Positions 16,633 through 25,607 of a DNA stretch of 64,000 nucleotides are shown piece after piece. The notes under the pieces were generated by a model. It made no database searches. It was not told where the DNA came from and saw only the letters and a program-made list of their open reading frames with translations. Both the position numbers and the translations under genes were made by a program. Source of the stretch: an uncultured beta proteobacterium (GTDB lineage: Bacteria > Pseudomonadota > Gammaproteobacteria > Burkholderiales > Burkholderiaceae_C); the NCBI GenBank assembly GCA_903853895.1, contig CAINUX010000130.1, positions 1 through 64,000 of the forward strand, given 5' to 3'. Within the stretch, counting starts at the first letter, position 1. Each line of letters opens with the position of its first letter.

Positions 16633-18187
16633 TGCCCTGCGCCACCAGTGCCGCCATGGCCCGGGCACCGGCTTCCTGAAAGTGCGTGGTGTCGGGTGCC
16701 GCCGGGGTGCCGGCGGTTTGCGTGGCGTACCAGGGGAATTTCACTGTGTCGGCCACCACCAGCCAATAGTTCTGCCAGTCATGGGCATGCGCATTGGCAA
16801 AGCGAATAGTCTTAGCCTCTAGGTCGATCTGCGGCACGCCATTGGCGCGGGCCGTGTCCCGGATGGTCTGGCTGTAGTCGCCAGTAAAGGCGTAACCACC
16901 GGTTGCGTTCTGACGCGTCAGGTGCTGTGACACCACCGGGCGGGTGTCGCCGTTCACATAGGCTATTCTGCGGTCCGCGTTCATAAAGCGCGTGGTCGGT
17001 GTCATGAGGAATGGAATGGCCCCCCTCGCGCGGGCGTCGTTGACATAGACCTCCAGCGCGGACTGAAACGACATCTGCGGATGTCCGGCTGGAAACTGGC
17101 GCCGGCCCTGCGCATCGTTGGGGTAGGTGCACAGGTTGGCCACATCGGCCGCGCCCCGCACCGGGCGCAGGCTGTTGCAGTTCTGGTCATTGTGGCCGAG
17201 GGCAATCACCACATAGTCACCGGGCCGCAGGTAGCGCAGCATCTGGCGGTACCAGCCAGCGTTGTAGAAATCCCGCGAGCTGCGACCGGCGCGTGCGCCG
17301 TTGACCACTTTGACGCCTTCGTTGTCTTTGAATGCTTCTTCAAACACCTGACCCCAGCCCATGCGTGGCAGGCGCTGGCGCTCATACGTGGCAGCCGTTG
17401 AGTCTCCGACGATGAAGACGCGGATCGGGGCCGTCAGGATGGCGGCTTGTTCGCGCTCGGCGCGCTCCATTTGCAGCGGTTCATTGGCACGGTCATCAAA
17501 CGGATGGGCAATCGGGCGCCATGCCGTGTCCGTGATGACGGTGGCGGACGCCTCGCCACTGTCGTTGTCGTAGCCACGCGTGTGGTTGAGTACGGACAGC
17601 ACCGCATCGACGCCGCGCCCGTCGGCGACCATGGGTGTGGTGACCGGGTCAAAACTACCCATGTCCGCAACGCCGCTGCGTGCCAGCGCCGCCCCGAATC
17701 CGCTGCGCAAATTCTGCAGCGCGCGGGTCTGCACGCTGGCCGGGACATCGGGTGCCTTGGGCGCTTCGGCAAACTGCTGCGGCCCGATGAAGTGCAGCGT
17801 GGTAGCCATTTCTGACGCCAGCCAATCGGTCAATGGGTTGATGTTGGTGGTGTTGTCACCGTCTTCCAGCGTTGCACGCCACGCCGCCATGCAGACGGCG
17901 CGGGGGGCCTGGTTGGTGCGGCAATTGCGGTTGCCCGATTCCGACGCCACTACCACCACTGGCGGTCTGAGCGTGGACGCGTCCAACTGGTAGCGGCCCT
18001 GGATGTCGGCCCGTGTGCTCGCCAGGGTGCCGTTGCTGTCGCGCACGCTGACGTGCGCCTGCATGAGTGGCCCGCCCGTGGCCACGACGCCGCTCAGGCG
18101 CTTGACGGGCGGCACGCTGGCGCAGGCACCCAGACCCAGCACCGCGAGCGCGAGGATGAGCCGGCTGCCCCGTATGTGTGTTTGCAT
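16586..18187 (-). CDS. SGNH-hydrolase lipoprotein, likely rhamnogalacturonan/pectin acetylesterase (CE12-like)
   Basis: The 533-residue product has a lipoprotein signal (LGAC, Cys22). A carboxypeptidase-regulatory-like beta domain follows (about 30-85), then a 150-residue region of unknown function. The C-terminal SGNH hydrolase (about 255-530) has FIVGDSTAA with Ser263, Gly301 in NGARAGRSSRDF, GHND, and the DTTH block with Asp499 and His502. The domain resembles CE12 acetylesterases that deacetylate rhamnogalacturonan. Anchoring to a membrane in the envelope fits removal of acetyl groups before lyase attack. It lies downstream of the TonB receptor gene on the same strand, after a terminator. 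Confidence 0.8.
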   Translation of the reverse strand: MQTHIRGSRLILALAVLGLGACASVPPVKRLSGVVATGGPLMQAHVSVRDSNGTLASTRADIQGRYQLDASTLRPPVVVVASESGNRNCRTNQAPRAVCMAAWRATLEDGDNTTNINPLTDWLASEMATTLHFIGPQQFAEAPKAPDVPASVQTRALQNLRSGFGAALARSGVADMGSFDPVTTPMVADGRGVDAVLSVLNHTRGYDNDSGEASATVITDTAWRPIAHPFDDRANEPLQMERAEREQAAILTAPIRVFIVGDSTAATYERQRLPRMGWGQVFEEAFKDNEGVKVVNGARAGRSSRDFYNAGWYRQMLRYLRPGDYVVIALGHNDQNCNSLRPVRGAADVANLCTYPNDAQGRRQFPAGHPQMSFQSALEVYVNDARARGAIPFLMTPTTRFMNADRRIAYVNGDTRPVVSQHLTRQNATGGYAFTGDYSQTIRDTARANGVPQIDLEAKTIRFANAHAHDWQNYWLVVADTVKFPWYATQTAGTPAAPDTTHFQEAGARAMAALVAQGIKETPQLQALAQHLK

Positions 18188-18198
18188 GTTGATTTCCC

Positions 18199-18231
18199 AA
18201 AAAAAAGGGGTGGCCCGCAGACCACCCCTTT
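18199..18231 (-). terminator. Rho-independent terminator after the pectin-locus TonB receptor gene
   Basis: On the minus strand a 10-bp stem (AAAGGGGTGG with CCACCCCTTT) and an 8-base loop are followed by a run of eight T. It sits 18 bp after the receptor stop and should reduce read-through into the esterase gene, whose start is 12 bp away. Confidence 0.85.
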
Positions 18232-18248
18232 ACCCCCGCTTCACCCCA

Positions 18249-21188
18249 TCAAAACTTGTAACGGGCACCGATCAGGAGTTCCCGGCCGGTGACGTTGTAG
18301 ACCACGGAGCTGTTGCGGGCGCGGCTGATGAACTGGTCATTGGGCGTGTTGGTCAGGTTGGTTGCCTCCAGCGTCACGTCCAGGTTCTTGTTGACCTTGT
18401 AGTTCATGGAGAAGTCGACGTTTACTGAGCCGTTCTTCCCTTCAACGTCATTGTTGTTCTGGCCGGGTACACGGGTCAGGAAGGTGCTACGCGATGATGC
18501 CGAAACACGCCCGCTGAACGTGCCGTCATCGTAGTAGAACGTAGCGTTCCAGGACGTGGGCGACAGGTTCAACAAGTCATCGGTGATGTACGAACCGCCG
18601 GTTGCAGTGGTAGCGTAGTCGATCTTGGATTGCACCATCGTGTAGTTCAACAAGGTACCGAAGTTCTTGCCAATTCCCGGCAGAAACGTGAAGGGCTGCT
18701 GGTAGTTGAGCTCCAGTCCGTTGAGTCGGCCACCATTGGTGTTGATGGGGGTGTTGACCGCGAAGACCTCATTGCCGTTGAAGTTCGAAGGCAACAGGGA
18801 CAGTGGTAACCCGGTGTCCTTGAACGCCATGTTGGTCGTCAAGGTCTGGATGTAGGTCGAAATGTTCTTGCTGAACACGCCCAGTCCCAGGAACGCGTTC
18901 TTGTCGAAGTACCACTCAACACCCGTATCCAGCGTTTTGGCCCGGTAGGGTTGCAGCAAGGGGTTGCCGCTGGTGATGGAAAGGGTGCCGGTGGTCGAGA
19001 TCGTTCCGCCCGGGTTCAGGTTGCCCAGCACTGGCCTTGCCATCACGCTGGCAGCGGCGACGCGTACGACAACGGCCGGGTTCAGCGTAGCAGCCAGGTT
19101 GAAAGACGGGAGCCAGTCGTCATACGTATTGGTGACCGAGACCTGTGTGCCGCCGCCAGCAGCCTGGTAGCCGGTAGCGACCTGTTGGGTCTTCACGTAG
19201 CGGGTTCCAAAATTGCCACGCACAGGGGTGTTACCCCACTTGGTGTCGAAATCTGCCATCAGGTAGCCGCCGTTGTCAGTCTCGGTGACAGAGCGATTGT
19301 TGCCACGCGCGTTTCCGTTGGTGGTGGAGGACAGCGTGAAGTCGCCAGGGCCACCGGCAGGGCCGCTCTTCAGGCAATTGCAGTAGATGTCATAGGTCTG
19401 CGCAATGGCGTTGAGATTGGGAATGACCCAGGACGTTGCAGTCCCGGCGGGAAGGTTCAAGCCTTTGCCGAAGTTGTTGATCGTGGTGGTCAGGCTTGCT
19501 ACGGTCGTTCCGGTGGGCGGCACATAAATGGTGTCGCCCTGGTTGACGCGGCGGAACTCAAAGGTGTCAAACGTGTAGCGCTTCAGGTCGATCCCGCCCT
19601 TGACGGTGAGGGCATCCGATGCCTCCCACGCGAGATTGACCTGGCCTACGTCGGTGCGGTTGGTTGCACCTTGGGGACGAATCCGGATTTCGCTGGTCGT
19701 CGTGTTGGGGACTGATGTTGCCGTGCCCGGCGGTACGCCAACCAGGGTCAGTGCACCGCCGGCTTTGTTGACATCAAACGGATAGGTGATGCTTGGCAGG
19801 CGGTCGCTTCCGCGGAAGTCGATGCCGTAGCCATTGACATTGATGGCGTCCAGCGTGGTGGTGGTTTGCACCGGATTGTCAAACACCGACTTGGCACTGC
19901 CCAGTTTGGCTGTCAACTTGAGCGTGTCGCTGAGAGTCTGCTGCCAGGTCAAGGTGGGCTGGGTGAAGGTGGTGGACAGCTCGTCATAGCGGGACTCGGC
20001 ACGAACGTCCACACCGTTGTACACCCCATACTGCAACGCGCCATTGGCTGCATACGCGGTGCTGAGCACACTGGTTTGCGGTTTGCCGCCCTGGGTTGCG
20101 CTTCGGCTGAACGAGATGGCTTCCAGAAAGTCTTCCTGGCGGGTCGCCTTGAGCTTGGAGTACATCAGGTCCAGGGTCAGCAGCGTATCGGCGGCGGGCT
20201 TGAATTGCACCGAGCCAGTCAGACCGACGCGATCCTGGTCGTGGGTCAAGCGTCCGTAGCGGGGCAGACGTGGCGTAAAGTTATTGGCATCACGGGCCGC
20301 GTTGTACGCCGCCAGCGTCTCGGGGGTACCGGCAATGCGGGGCACGCCCTGGGCGGCCGGGCCGCAGGTCGTGGCGGTGGATGTGCTGGGGTTGGCTGTT
20401 GCGCCGGTAGGGGCGCACCATCCGCCGGACGATGGGCCATTGTCCCAACGCACGGTGCTGAAGCCTTCTTCCAGACTGCGTCGTTTTGAGAAGGCGCCGG
20501 ACAACAGCACGCCGAAGGTTTTGTCTTCATTGGTGTTGGACAACAGGAAAGCGGCACGGGGGTCGGTGGTTTTGGAAAGGTCGTTGTACTTCTCTTTCAC
20601 GGAAACCATGGCGTTGAAGCCCTTCAGATCAAAGGGGCGCGTGGTCTGCAGATCCACAGTGGCACCCAGTGAGCCTTCGTCCACGTCGGCCGACGAGCTC
20701 TTGCGCACGGTGACGGTGTTGAACAGCTCCGATGCAAAGACGTTGAAGTCGAATCCGCGGCCACGATTGGCGCCGCCCGAACTGTCGGTGCCACCGGTCG
20801 TTGCCAAGGCTTCAATGCCGTTGATGCGCACACGGGTGAAATCCTGTCCCAGGCCCCGAACCGTGATGGAGCGGCCTTCGCCCGCGTCGCGGTCAATCAC
20901 GACACCGGGCACCCGTTGCAAGGACTCGGCCAGATTGGAGTCCGGGAACTTGCCCATGTCTTCGGCCTTGATCACGTCAACAATGCCGTTGTTGTCGCGC
21001 TTGGCGTTGAGTGCGCTCTCTAGTGAGGCACGCAGGCCGGTGACGACGACGGCGTCCAGTTCTTTGCCTGCCTGTTGTGCAAAGGCGGTGCCGGTTGCGG
21101 CAGCCAGAAGCGATGTCCCCAACAAGACGCGCACGGCCTGGTTGACGCCATTGAGCGTGGGTGAGCGGTGGGAATTATGGTGTGGCAT
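18249..21188 (-). CDS. TonB-dependent receptor (Xanthomonas/Caulobacter type), likely pectic oligosaccharide uptake
   Basis: The 979-residue outer-membrane protein has a signal peptide ending near AFAQQ, a short region with ELDAVVVTGLRASLESAL (TonB-box area), and a plug with DMGKFPDSNLAESLQRVPGVVIDRD and RGLGQDFTRVRING. The long barrel ends in an aromatic residue (GARYKF). The plug pattern matches the carbohydrate-linked TonB receptor class of xanthomonads and caulobacters. It lies between the esterase and kdgF, so pectin or rhamnogalacturonan fragments are the probable substrate. GGAG precedes the start by 7 bases. No STN or FecR partner is present. Confidence 0.88.
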   Translation of the reverse strand: MPHHNSHRSPTLNGVNQAVRVLLGTSLLAAATGTAFAQQAGKELDAVVVTGLRASLESALNAKRDNNGIVDVIKAEDMGKFPDSNLAESLQRVPGVVIDRDAGEGRSITVRGLGQDFTRVRINGIEALATTGGTDSSGGANRGRGFDFNVFASELFNTVTVRKSSSADVDEGSLGATVDLQTTRPFDLKGFNAMVSVKEKYNDLSKTTDPRAAFLLSNTNEDKTFGVLLSGAFSKRRSLEEGFSTVRWDNGPSSGGWCAPTGATANPSTSTATTCGPAAQGVPRIAGTPETLAAYNAARDANNFTPRLPRYGRLTHDQDRVGLTGSVQFKPAADTLLTLDLMYSKLKATRQEDFLEAISFSRSATQGGKPQTSVLSTAYAANGALQYGVYNGVDVRAESRYDELSTTFTQPTLTWQQTLSDTLKLTAKLGSAKSVFDNPVQTTTTLDAINVNGYGIDFRGSDRLPSITYPFDVNKAGGALTLVGVPPGTATSVPNTTTSEIRIRPQGATNRTDVGQVNLAWEASDALTVKGGIDLKRYTFDTFEFRRVNQGDTIYVPPTGTTVASLTTTINNFGKGLNLPAGTATSWVIPNLNAIAQTYDIYCNCLKSGPAGGPGDFTLSSTTNGNARGNNRSVTETDNGGYLMADFDTKWGNTPVRGNFGTRYVKTQQVATGYQAAGGGTQVSVTNTYDDWLPSFNLAATLNPAVVVRVAAASVMARPVLGNLNPGGTISTTGTLSITSGNPLLQPYRAKTLDTGVEWYFDKNAFLGLGVFSKNISTYIQTLTTNMAFKDTGLPLSLLPSNFNGNEVFAVNTPINTNGGRLNGLELNYQQPFTFLPGIGKNFGTLLNYTMVQSKIDYATTATGGSYITDDLLNLSPTSWNATFYYDDGTFSGRVSASSRSTFLTRVPGQNNNDVEGKNGSVNVDFSMNYKVNKNLDVTLEATNLTNTPNDQFISRARNSSVVYNVTGRELLIGARYKF

Positions 21189-21250
21189 GAAGATGTCTCC
21201 GGTGTTATGGGTTTTTGCAGTTGAACGGTGAGAAGGGTGGGTGAGAGAAA

Positions 21251-21586
21251 TCAGGTCGTCAGGTAGTCTTCGCGGGCTGGGGAAAATTGGTCGAGCAGCG
21301 TGCTCTTGTCTTCCAGGGCGACCACGCCATGGGTGTGGTCGTGGGGAGCGATGAAGGCGTCGCCGGCCTTCAAAGTGCGTTTTTGGCCATTGACTTCGGC
21401 CTCGAACGAGCCCGATACCACGTAGGCAATCTGGTCGTGCACATCATGTGCATGGGGTGTGCCGACCGCGCCCTTGTCGAATTGCACCAGCACCGACATC
21501 AGTTGCGGTGTGTGCCCCACGATCTTGCGGCGGATCCCGTCGCCCAGTTCAACCCAGGGGGTGGTTTCATTGATATAGAAGTGCAT
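21251..21586 (-). CDS. kdgF: KdgF-type cupin, uronate linearising enzyme
   Basis: KdgF speeds opening of the 4,5-unsaturated galacturonate ring to 5-keto-4-deoxyuronate, feeding KduI. The 111-residue cupin has KGAVGTPHAHDVHDQIAYVVSGSFE (metal-binding His residues) and GDAFIAPHDHTHG, followed by LLDQFSPAREDYL, a close fit to the KdgF end. I chose the ATG at 21586, preceded by AAGG, over the one at 21607, which has no ribosome-binding site. It diverges from kduI across a region with two KdgR-type boxes. Confidence 0.88.
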   Translation of the reverse strand: MHFYINETTPWVELGDGIRRKIVGHTPQLMSVLVQFDKGAVGTPHAHDVHDQIAYVVSGSFEAEVNGQKRTLKAGDAFIAPHDHTHGVVALEDKSTLLDQFSPAREDYLTT

Positions 21587-21643
21587 GCGGTGGCCTTGGT
21601 GGAGCATCTTTGCGTTGGAATATAAATCAACACAATGATTTTG

Positions 21644-21658
21644 TGGAACTATGTTTCG
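21644..21658. promoter_or_regulatory. second, weaker KdgR-type box between kdgF and kduI
   Basis: TGGAACTATGTTTCG keeps the TGAAA-N5-TTTCA spacing with one mismatch in each half. It is 57 bp upstream of the kdgF start and 43 bp from the better box, so one regulator could control both divergent genes. Confidence 0.45.
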
Positions 21659-21686
21659 GTGATACTATAGCATCAACAAATAAAAA

Positions 21687-21701
21687 TGAAACAGTGGTTC
21701 A
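21687..21701. promoter_or_regulatory. KdgR-type box upstream of kduI
   Basis: TGAAACAGTGGTTCA matches TGAAA-N5-TTTCA with one mismatch (G for T in the right half). It lies 104 bp upstream of kduI in the A/T-rich divergent region. Confidence 0.65.
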
Positions 21702-21805
21702 CTAAGTAGAAACCAGCATTTCATTAAATAGTTAAAGTCGGTTAGTCTTTAAAAAGAGAGCCGACGCAATTGCCATCTCGCACAGACCCGTCAACAGGAG
21801 AAATC

Positions 21806-22642
21806 ATGCAAATCCGCCAACCCATCCACAGCGACCACGCCCGCACACTGGACACCGAAGGCCTGCGCCGCCACTTCCTGGTCGAGGACCTGTTTGTGGC
21901 CGACAACGTCACGCTCACCTACAGCCAGATCGACCGCATCATCGTCGGCGGCATCATGCCGGTGGCCGGTGGTGTCACTTTCTCTGCTGAATTGGGCAAA
22001 CACACCGGTACTGATTTCTTCCTGCAGCGCCGCGAACTCGGCCTCATCAACATTGGCGGCGCCGCCCGTGTCGTGGTCGACGGTGAAACCTTTGAAGTAG
22101 GTGCCCGCGAAGCCCTGTACGTAGGCCAGGGCGCCAAAGCCCTCGAATTCTTCAGTGAAGACGCGGCCCAACCCGCCAAGCTCTACTTCAACTGCGCCCC
22201 TGCCCATGTGGCCTACCCCCACCGCAAGGTCACACTCGCACAGGCGTCCCCTGAAACCCTGGGCTCTGCAGAGACCAGTAACCGCCGCACCATCTACAAG
22301 TTCCTGGTACCCAATGTGTTGCCGACCTGCCAACTCCTGATGGGCATGACCCAGCTGGAGCCAGGCAGCCTGTGGAACACCATGCCCTGCCACACCCATG
22401 ACCGGCGCATGGAGGTCTACTTCTACTTTGACATGAAGGCCGATGCAGCCGTCTTCCACATGATGGGCGAACCCACCCAGACGCGTCACCTGGTGGTGCG
22501 CAATGAGCAGGCGGTGATCAGCCCGAGCTGGTCGTTGCACTCCGGCGTGGGCACACAGGCCTACACCTTTATCTGGGGCATGGTCGGCGAGAACCAGGTG
22601 TTCTCTGACATGGACCATATCCCCATGACCACGCTGCGCTAG
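21806..22642 (+). CDS. kduI: 5-dehydro-4-deoxy-D-glucuronate isomerase
   Basis: KduI isomerises 5-keto-4-deoxyuronate to 2,5-diketo-3-deoxygluconate in the cytosol. The 278-residue product matches the family length and shows [43 protein letters not shown], and the metal-site segment [21 protein letters not shown] five bases before the ATG fixes the start; the frame extends upstream to 21770. It opens the run kduI-kduD-togMNAB-ogl and beyond. Confidence 0.95.
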   Translation: MQIRQPIHSDHARTLDTEGLRRHFLVEDLFVADNVTLTYSQIDRIIVGGIMPVAGGVTFSAELGKHTGTDFFLQRRELGLINIGGAARVVVDGETFEVGAREALYVGQGAKALEFFSEDAAQPAKLYFNCAPAHVAYPHRKVTLAQASPETLGSAETSNRRTIYKFLVPNVLPTCQLLMGMTQLEPGSLWNTMPCHTHDRRMEVYFYFDMKADAAVFHMMGEPTQTRHLVVRNEQAVISPSWSLHSGVGTQAYTFIWGMVGENQVFSDMDHIPMTTLR

Positions 22643-22707
22643 GCCAATTAGGCCGACAAGCACTCTCCAACACCGCCGCCATACAGCATCCACACAGCAT
22701 CACCACC

Positions 22708-23469
22708 ATGATTCTTGAACAATTCCAACTCCAGGGCCAAGTGGCCATGGTCACCGGCTGCAACACGGGTCTCGGCCAGGGCATGGCCGTTGCTTTGGCG
22801 CAAGCCGGAGCCGACATCGTCGGCGTCAACGTTAGCGCACCCGATGACACCAAAACCCTGGTCGAAGCACTGGGGCGCAAGTTTCTGGACCTGCGCGCCA
22901 ATCTGTCGGACAGCAGTTGCCTGGAAGGCGTTGTCCAACAAGGCTTGGCCCTGTCGGGCAAGCTCGACATTCTGGTTAACAACGCCGGCATCATCCGCCG
23001 CTGCGATGCCATTGACTTCAGCGAGAAGGACTGGGACGACGTCATCGACCTGAACCTCAAGACCGTGTTCTTTCTGGCGCAGGCCGTGGCCAAACAGTAC
23101 ATCAAGCAAGGCACGGGCGGCAAGATCATCAATGTGGCCTCCATGCTGTCGTTTCAGGGCGGTGTGCGGGTGCCGTCCTACACGGCCTCCAAGAGCGCCG
23201 TCATGGGCGTGACCCGGGCACTGGCCAATGAGTGGGCCGTCCATGGCGTCAATGTCAATGCGATTGCCCCGGGCTACATGGCGACGGACAACACCACGGC
23301 GCTGCGGGCGGATGCTGCACGCAATGCGGCTATTCTGGAGCGCATTCCGGCCAACCGATGGGGCGTGCCTGAGGATCTGGCAGGGCCAGTGGTGTTTTTG
23401 GCATCCAAGGCGTCTGACTATGTCAATGGCTATACCATTGCGGTAGACGGCGGCTGGTTGGCGCGGTAG
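22708..23469 (+). CDS. kduD: 2-dehydro-3-deoxy-D-gluconate 5-dehydrogenase
   Basis: KduD is the short-chain dehydrogenase that reduces 2,5-diketo-3-deoxygluconate to 2-keto-3-deoxygluconate with NAD(P)H. The 253-residue product has the nucleotide loop TGCNTGLGQGMA (near 17-28), NNAG, the catalytic Ser-Tyr-Lys set (VASMLSFQGG, then SYTASKSAV), and the family ending NGYTIAVDGGWLAR. It follows kduI by 65 bp in the same direction. Confidence 0.95.
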   Translation: MILEQFQLQGQVAMVTGCNTGLGQGMAVALAQAGADIVGVNVSAPDDTKTLVEALGRKFLDLRANLSDSSCLEGVVQQGLALSGKLDILVNNAGIIRRCDAIDFSEKDWDDVIDLNLKTVFFLAQAVAKQYIKQGTGGKIINVASMLSFQGGVRVPSYTASKSAVMGVTRALANEWAVHGVNVNAIAPGYMATDNTTALRADAARNAAILERIPANRWGVPEDLAGPVVFLASKASDYVNGYTIAVDGGWLAR

Positions 23470-23502
23470 GGCGCACGCTTTCCAGCAACGGAATCAGCCG
23501 CC

Positions 23503-24390
23503 ATGTACGAGAACAAGCGCCTGGGGTTTCTCTTTGTGCTGCCCTTTGTACTGGGCGTTCTGTTGTTCAAGTTGTTTCCGTTCGTGATGAGTTTTGCGCT
23601 GAGCTTCACACAGTACGACCTGATCGATCCGCCGCAGTATGTGGGGCTGGAGAACTACCGCGAACTGGCGCTGGACGATCCCTTGTTTCGCAAATCGCTG
23701 GGGGTCACCCTGTTGTTTGCCGTCTTGGCCGTACCGCTGCGCGTTGGCTTTGCGCTGTTCATTGCCCATGTGCTTAACTTTCGATTACGCGGCATCAACT
23801 TCTTTCGCGCTGCCTTCTACTTGCCATCCATTTTGGGTGGCTCGATTGCCGTGGCGGTGCTGTGGCGTTTCCTATTCGCAAAGCACGGCCTGGTCAATCT
23901 TCTGATGACCAATGTTGGCCTGGAACCCGTTGCCTGGCTGGCCGACGAGCACTACTCCATGTGGACCATCGTGCTGTTGTTCACCTGGCAGTTTGGCTCG
24001 GCCATGGTCATTTTCTTGGCAGCACTGCAAAACGTACCGGTTTCGCTGTATGAGGCGGCTGAATGTGACGGTGCCAGCAAACTGCAACAGTTCTGGAGCA
24101 TCACCGTGCCGCTGATCACGCCGGTCATATTTTTCAACATGATCATGCAGATGGTGCACGCCTTTCAGGAGTTCAACGGGCCGTACATGATCACCGAGGG
24201 CGGGCCGTTGAGCTCGACCTATGTGCTGGCGTTGTACATCTATGACCAGAGTTTCCGATTCTTCAATCTGGGATATGGCGCAGCCCTTTCGTGGGTGCTG
24301 TTTGCACTGGTAGCAAGCCTGAGCGCGATCAGTTTCTGGAGCTCCAAGTACTGGGTGTTCTACGCGGGCGAGAAAGAGCAGCGCAGATGA
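23503..24390 (+). CDS. togM: sugar ABC transporter permease (TogM-like)
   Basis: The 295-residue inner-membrane protein has six hydrophobic spans and the MalF-type EAA loop EAAECDGASKLQQFWSITVPLITPVI that contacts the ATPase. Next to togN, togA, a binding-protein gene and oligogalacturonate lyase it is probably half of an oligogalacturonide importer like TogMNAB of Dickeya. The role is inferred from neighbours; the family is clear. The stop overlaps the togN start in ATGA. Confidence 0.82.
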   Translation: MYENKRLGFLFVLPFVLGVLLFKLFPFVMSFALSFTQYDLIDPPQYVGLENYRELALDDPLFRKSLGVTLLFAVLAVPLRVGFALFIAHVLNFRLRGINFFRAAFYLPSILGGSIAVAVLWRFLFAKHGLVNLLMTNVGLEPVAWLADEHYSMWTIVLLFTWQFGSAMVIFLAALQNVPVSLYEAAECDGASKLQQFWSITVPLITPVIFFNMIMQMVHAFQEFNGPYMITEGGPLSSTYVLALYIYDQSFRFFNLGYGAALSWVLFALVASLSAISFWSSKYWVFYAGEKEQRR

Positions 24391-25250
24391 GCGCGGAAAA
24401 CATGCGCTCGCCCACCAGTGGAGGTGGACATGCCTGGGTGCGCTACGTGGCGCTGGTATTGGTGGCTCTGGTCATGTTGTACCCGCTGTTCTGGCTGATC
24501 GGCGCCTCGTTCAAAAGCAACAGCGAGATCTTTACCGAAGTCGGTTTCTGGCCCCAGCGTTTTGACTTCAGCGCCTATGCCAAGGGCTGGAAGACCAGCA
24601 CCGAATACACCTTTGCGACCTACTTTCTCAACAGCTTCCTGATTACCATTCCACGCATCGTTGTCACCGTCATCTCCTGCGTGCTGGTGGCCTACGCCTT
24701 TGCGCGGTTCGAGTTCTGGGGCAAGAAAATACTGTTCTCCATCATGGTGGGAACCATGATGTTGCCGCTGATCGTGCTGCGTTTGCCGCAGTACCTGGTG
24801 TTTCGCGAGCTGGGTTGGCTGGATTCCTATCTGCCGCTGATCGTGCCCTCCGCGTTTGCCACAGACACTTTCTTCATCTTCATGCTCGTGCAGTTTCTCA
24901 AGGGCATCCCAAGGGACATGGAAGAGGCAGCGCAGATCGACGGCTGCAACGCCTTGCAGTTGCTGTGGTACATCATCGTGCCGCTGCTCAAGCCGGCCAT
25001 TGTCTCGGTGATCGTGTTCCAGTTCATCTGGACCATGAACGACTTCATGGGCCCGCTGATCTACCTGGCGTCGGTCGAGAAATACCCGGTGTCGCTGGCA
25101 TTAAAGATGAGCATTGGTGCGACCGAAGAGGTGGAGTGGGCCAACGTGATTGCCATTTCGGTGGTGGCGCTGATTCCTTCGGTGGCTGTCTTTTTTGCCG
25201 CGCAGAAGCACTTCATCGAAGGCGCAACTTCTAGTGGCGTGAAGGGGTAG
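24387..25250 (+). CDS. togN: sugar ABC transporter permease (TogN-like)
   Basis: The 287-residue inner-membrane protein is a MalG-type permease with six spans and the EAA loop EEAAQIDGCNALQLLWYIIVPLLKPA. The start at 24387 is set by the ATGA overlap with togM; the open frame begins earlier inside togM. It is followed by an unusual 357-bp gap before the ATPase gene, although all other joints in this operon are tight. Confidence 0.82.
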   Translation: MSAENMRSPTSGGGHAWVRYVALVLVALVMLYPLFWLIGASFKSNSEIFTEVGFWPQRFDFSAYAKGWKTSTEYTFATYFLNSFLITIPRIVVTVISCVLVAYAFARFEFWGKKILFSIMVGTMMLPLIVLRLPQYLVFRELGWLDSYLPLIVPSAFATDTFFIFMLVQFLKGIPRDMEEAAQIDGCNALQLLWYIIVPLLKPAIVSVIVFQFIWTMNDFMGPLIYLASVEKYPVSLALKMSIGATEEVEWANVIAISVVALIPSVAVFFAAQKHFIEGATSSGVKG

Positions 25251-25285
25251 CAATGGTTCGTGTGCCTGCTATTTTTGATTGCTCC

Positions 25286-25373
25286 GGCGTGGTCGGTGTA
25301 TGCCATTTGCTTCGTGTCCCCCGCGCTTCGCGCTCCTCCTTGACCTACGCAAAATGCATACACCGACCACGCC
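25286..25373 (-). repeat. nested palindromic element, copy 1 (togN-togA gap)
   Basis: An 18-bp perfect inverted repeat (25286-25303 with 25356-25373) encloses a further TTTGC/GCAAA match and a small GCGC-TTC-GCGC hairpin. Read on the minus strand, its core has AGGTCAAGGAGGAG, the hairpin, then GGGGGACACGAAGCAAA. The same core occurs in opposite orientation in copy 2, 61 bp away, but with different arms. Confidence 0.8.
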
Positions 25374-25434
25374 TGCGGACGTGTGCCTTTCAAGGTATTC
25401 AACTTCCCCTCTCGCATTCCGATTCTCCAAGCGC

Positions 25435-25522
25435 CAGGCAAGGGGCGGGTGTTTTGCGGAGGTCAAGGAGGAGGGCCCTCACGGCCCGGGGGACACGGAG
25501 CAAAACATCCGCACCTTGCCTG
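25435..25522 (+). repeat. nested palindromic element, copy 2 (togN-togA gap)
   Basis: A 23-bp inverted repeat (25435-25457 with 25500-25522, 21 pairs and two mispairs, one of them G-T) encloses AGGTCAAGGAGGAG, a GGGCC/GGCCC hairpin and GGGGGACACGGAGC. The core matches copy 1; the arms do not, yet each pair of arms is self-complementary. The rest of the 25251-25607 gap holds no gene that I can support. Confidence 0.8.
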
Positions 25523-25607
25523 ATGCGGGCGAACGAGATGTCTGCTGCAGGCGAACAAAGAATCTTTGGCATGACATGAAGAGACAAGAAACACGGAGAC
25601 AAATACA

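Noticed and set aside
21702-21720. Third KdgR box (GAAACCAGCATTTC)
   Set aside because: The halves are separated by six bases instead of five, unlike the other boxes.
25286-25522. CRISPR array
   Set aside because: There are only two copies, in opposite orientation, with no regular spacers and no cas genes.
25251-25607. Small protein genes in the togN-togA gap
   Set aside because: Frames of 60-126 codons exist on both strands, but all follow the palindromic elements and show no motif or good start signal.
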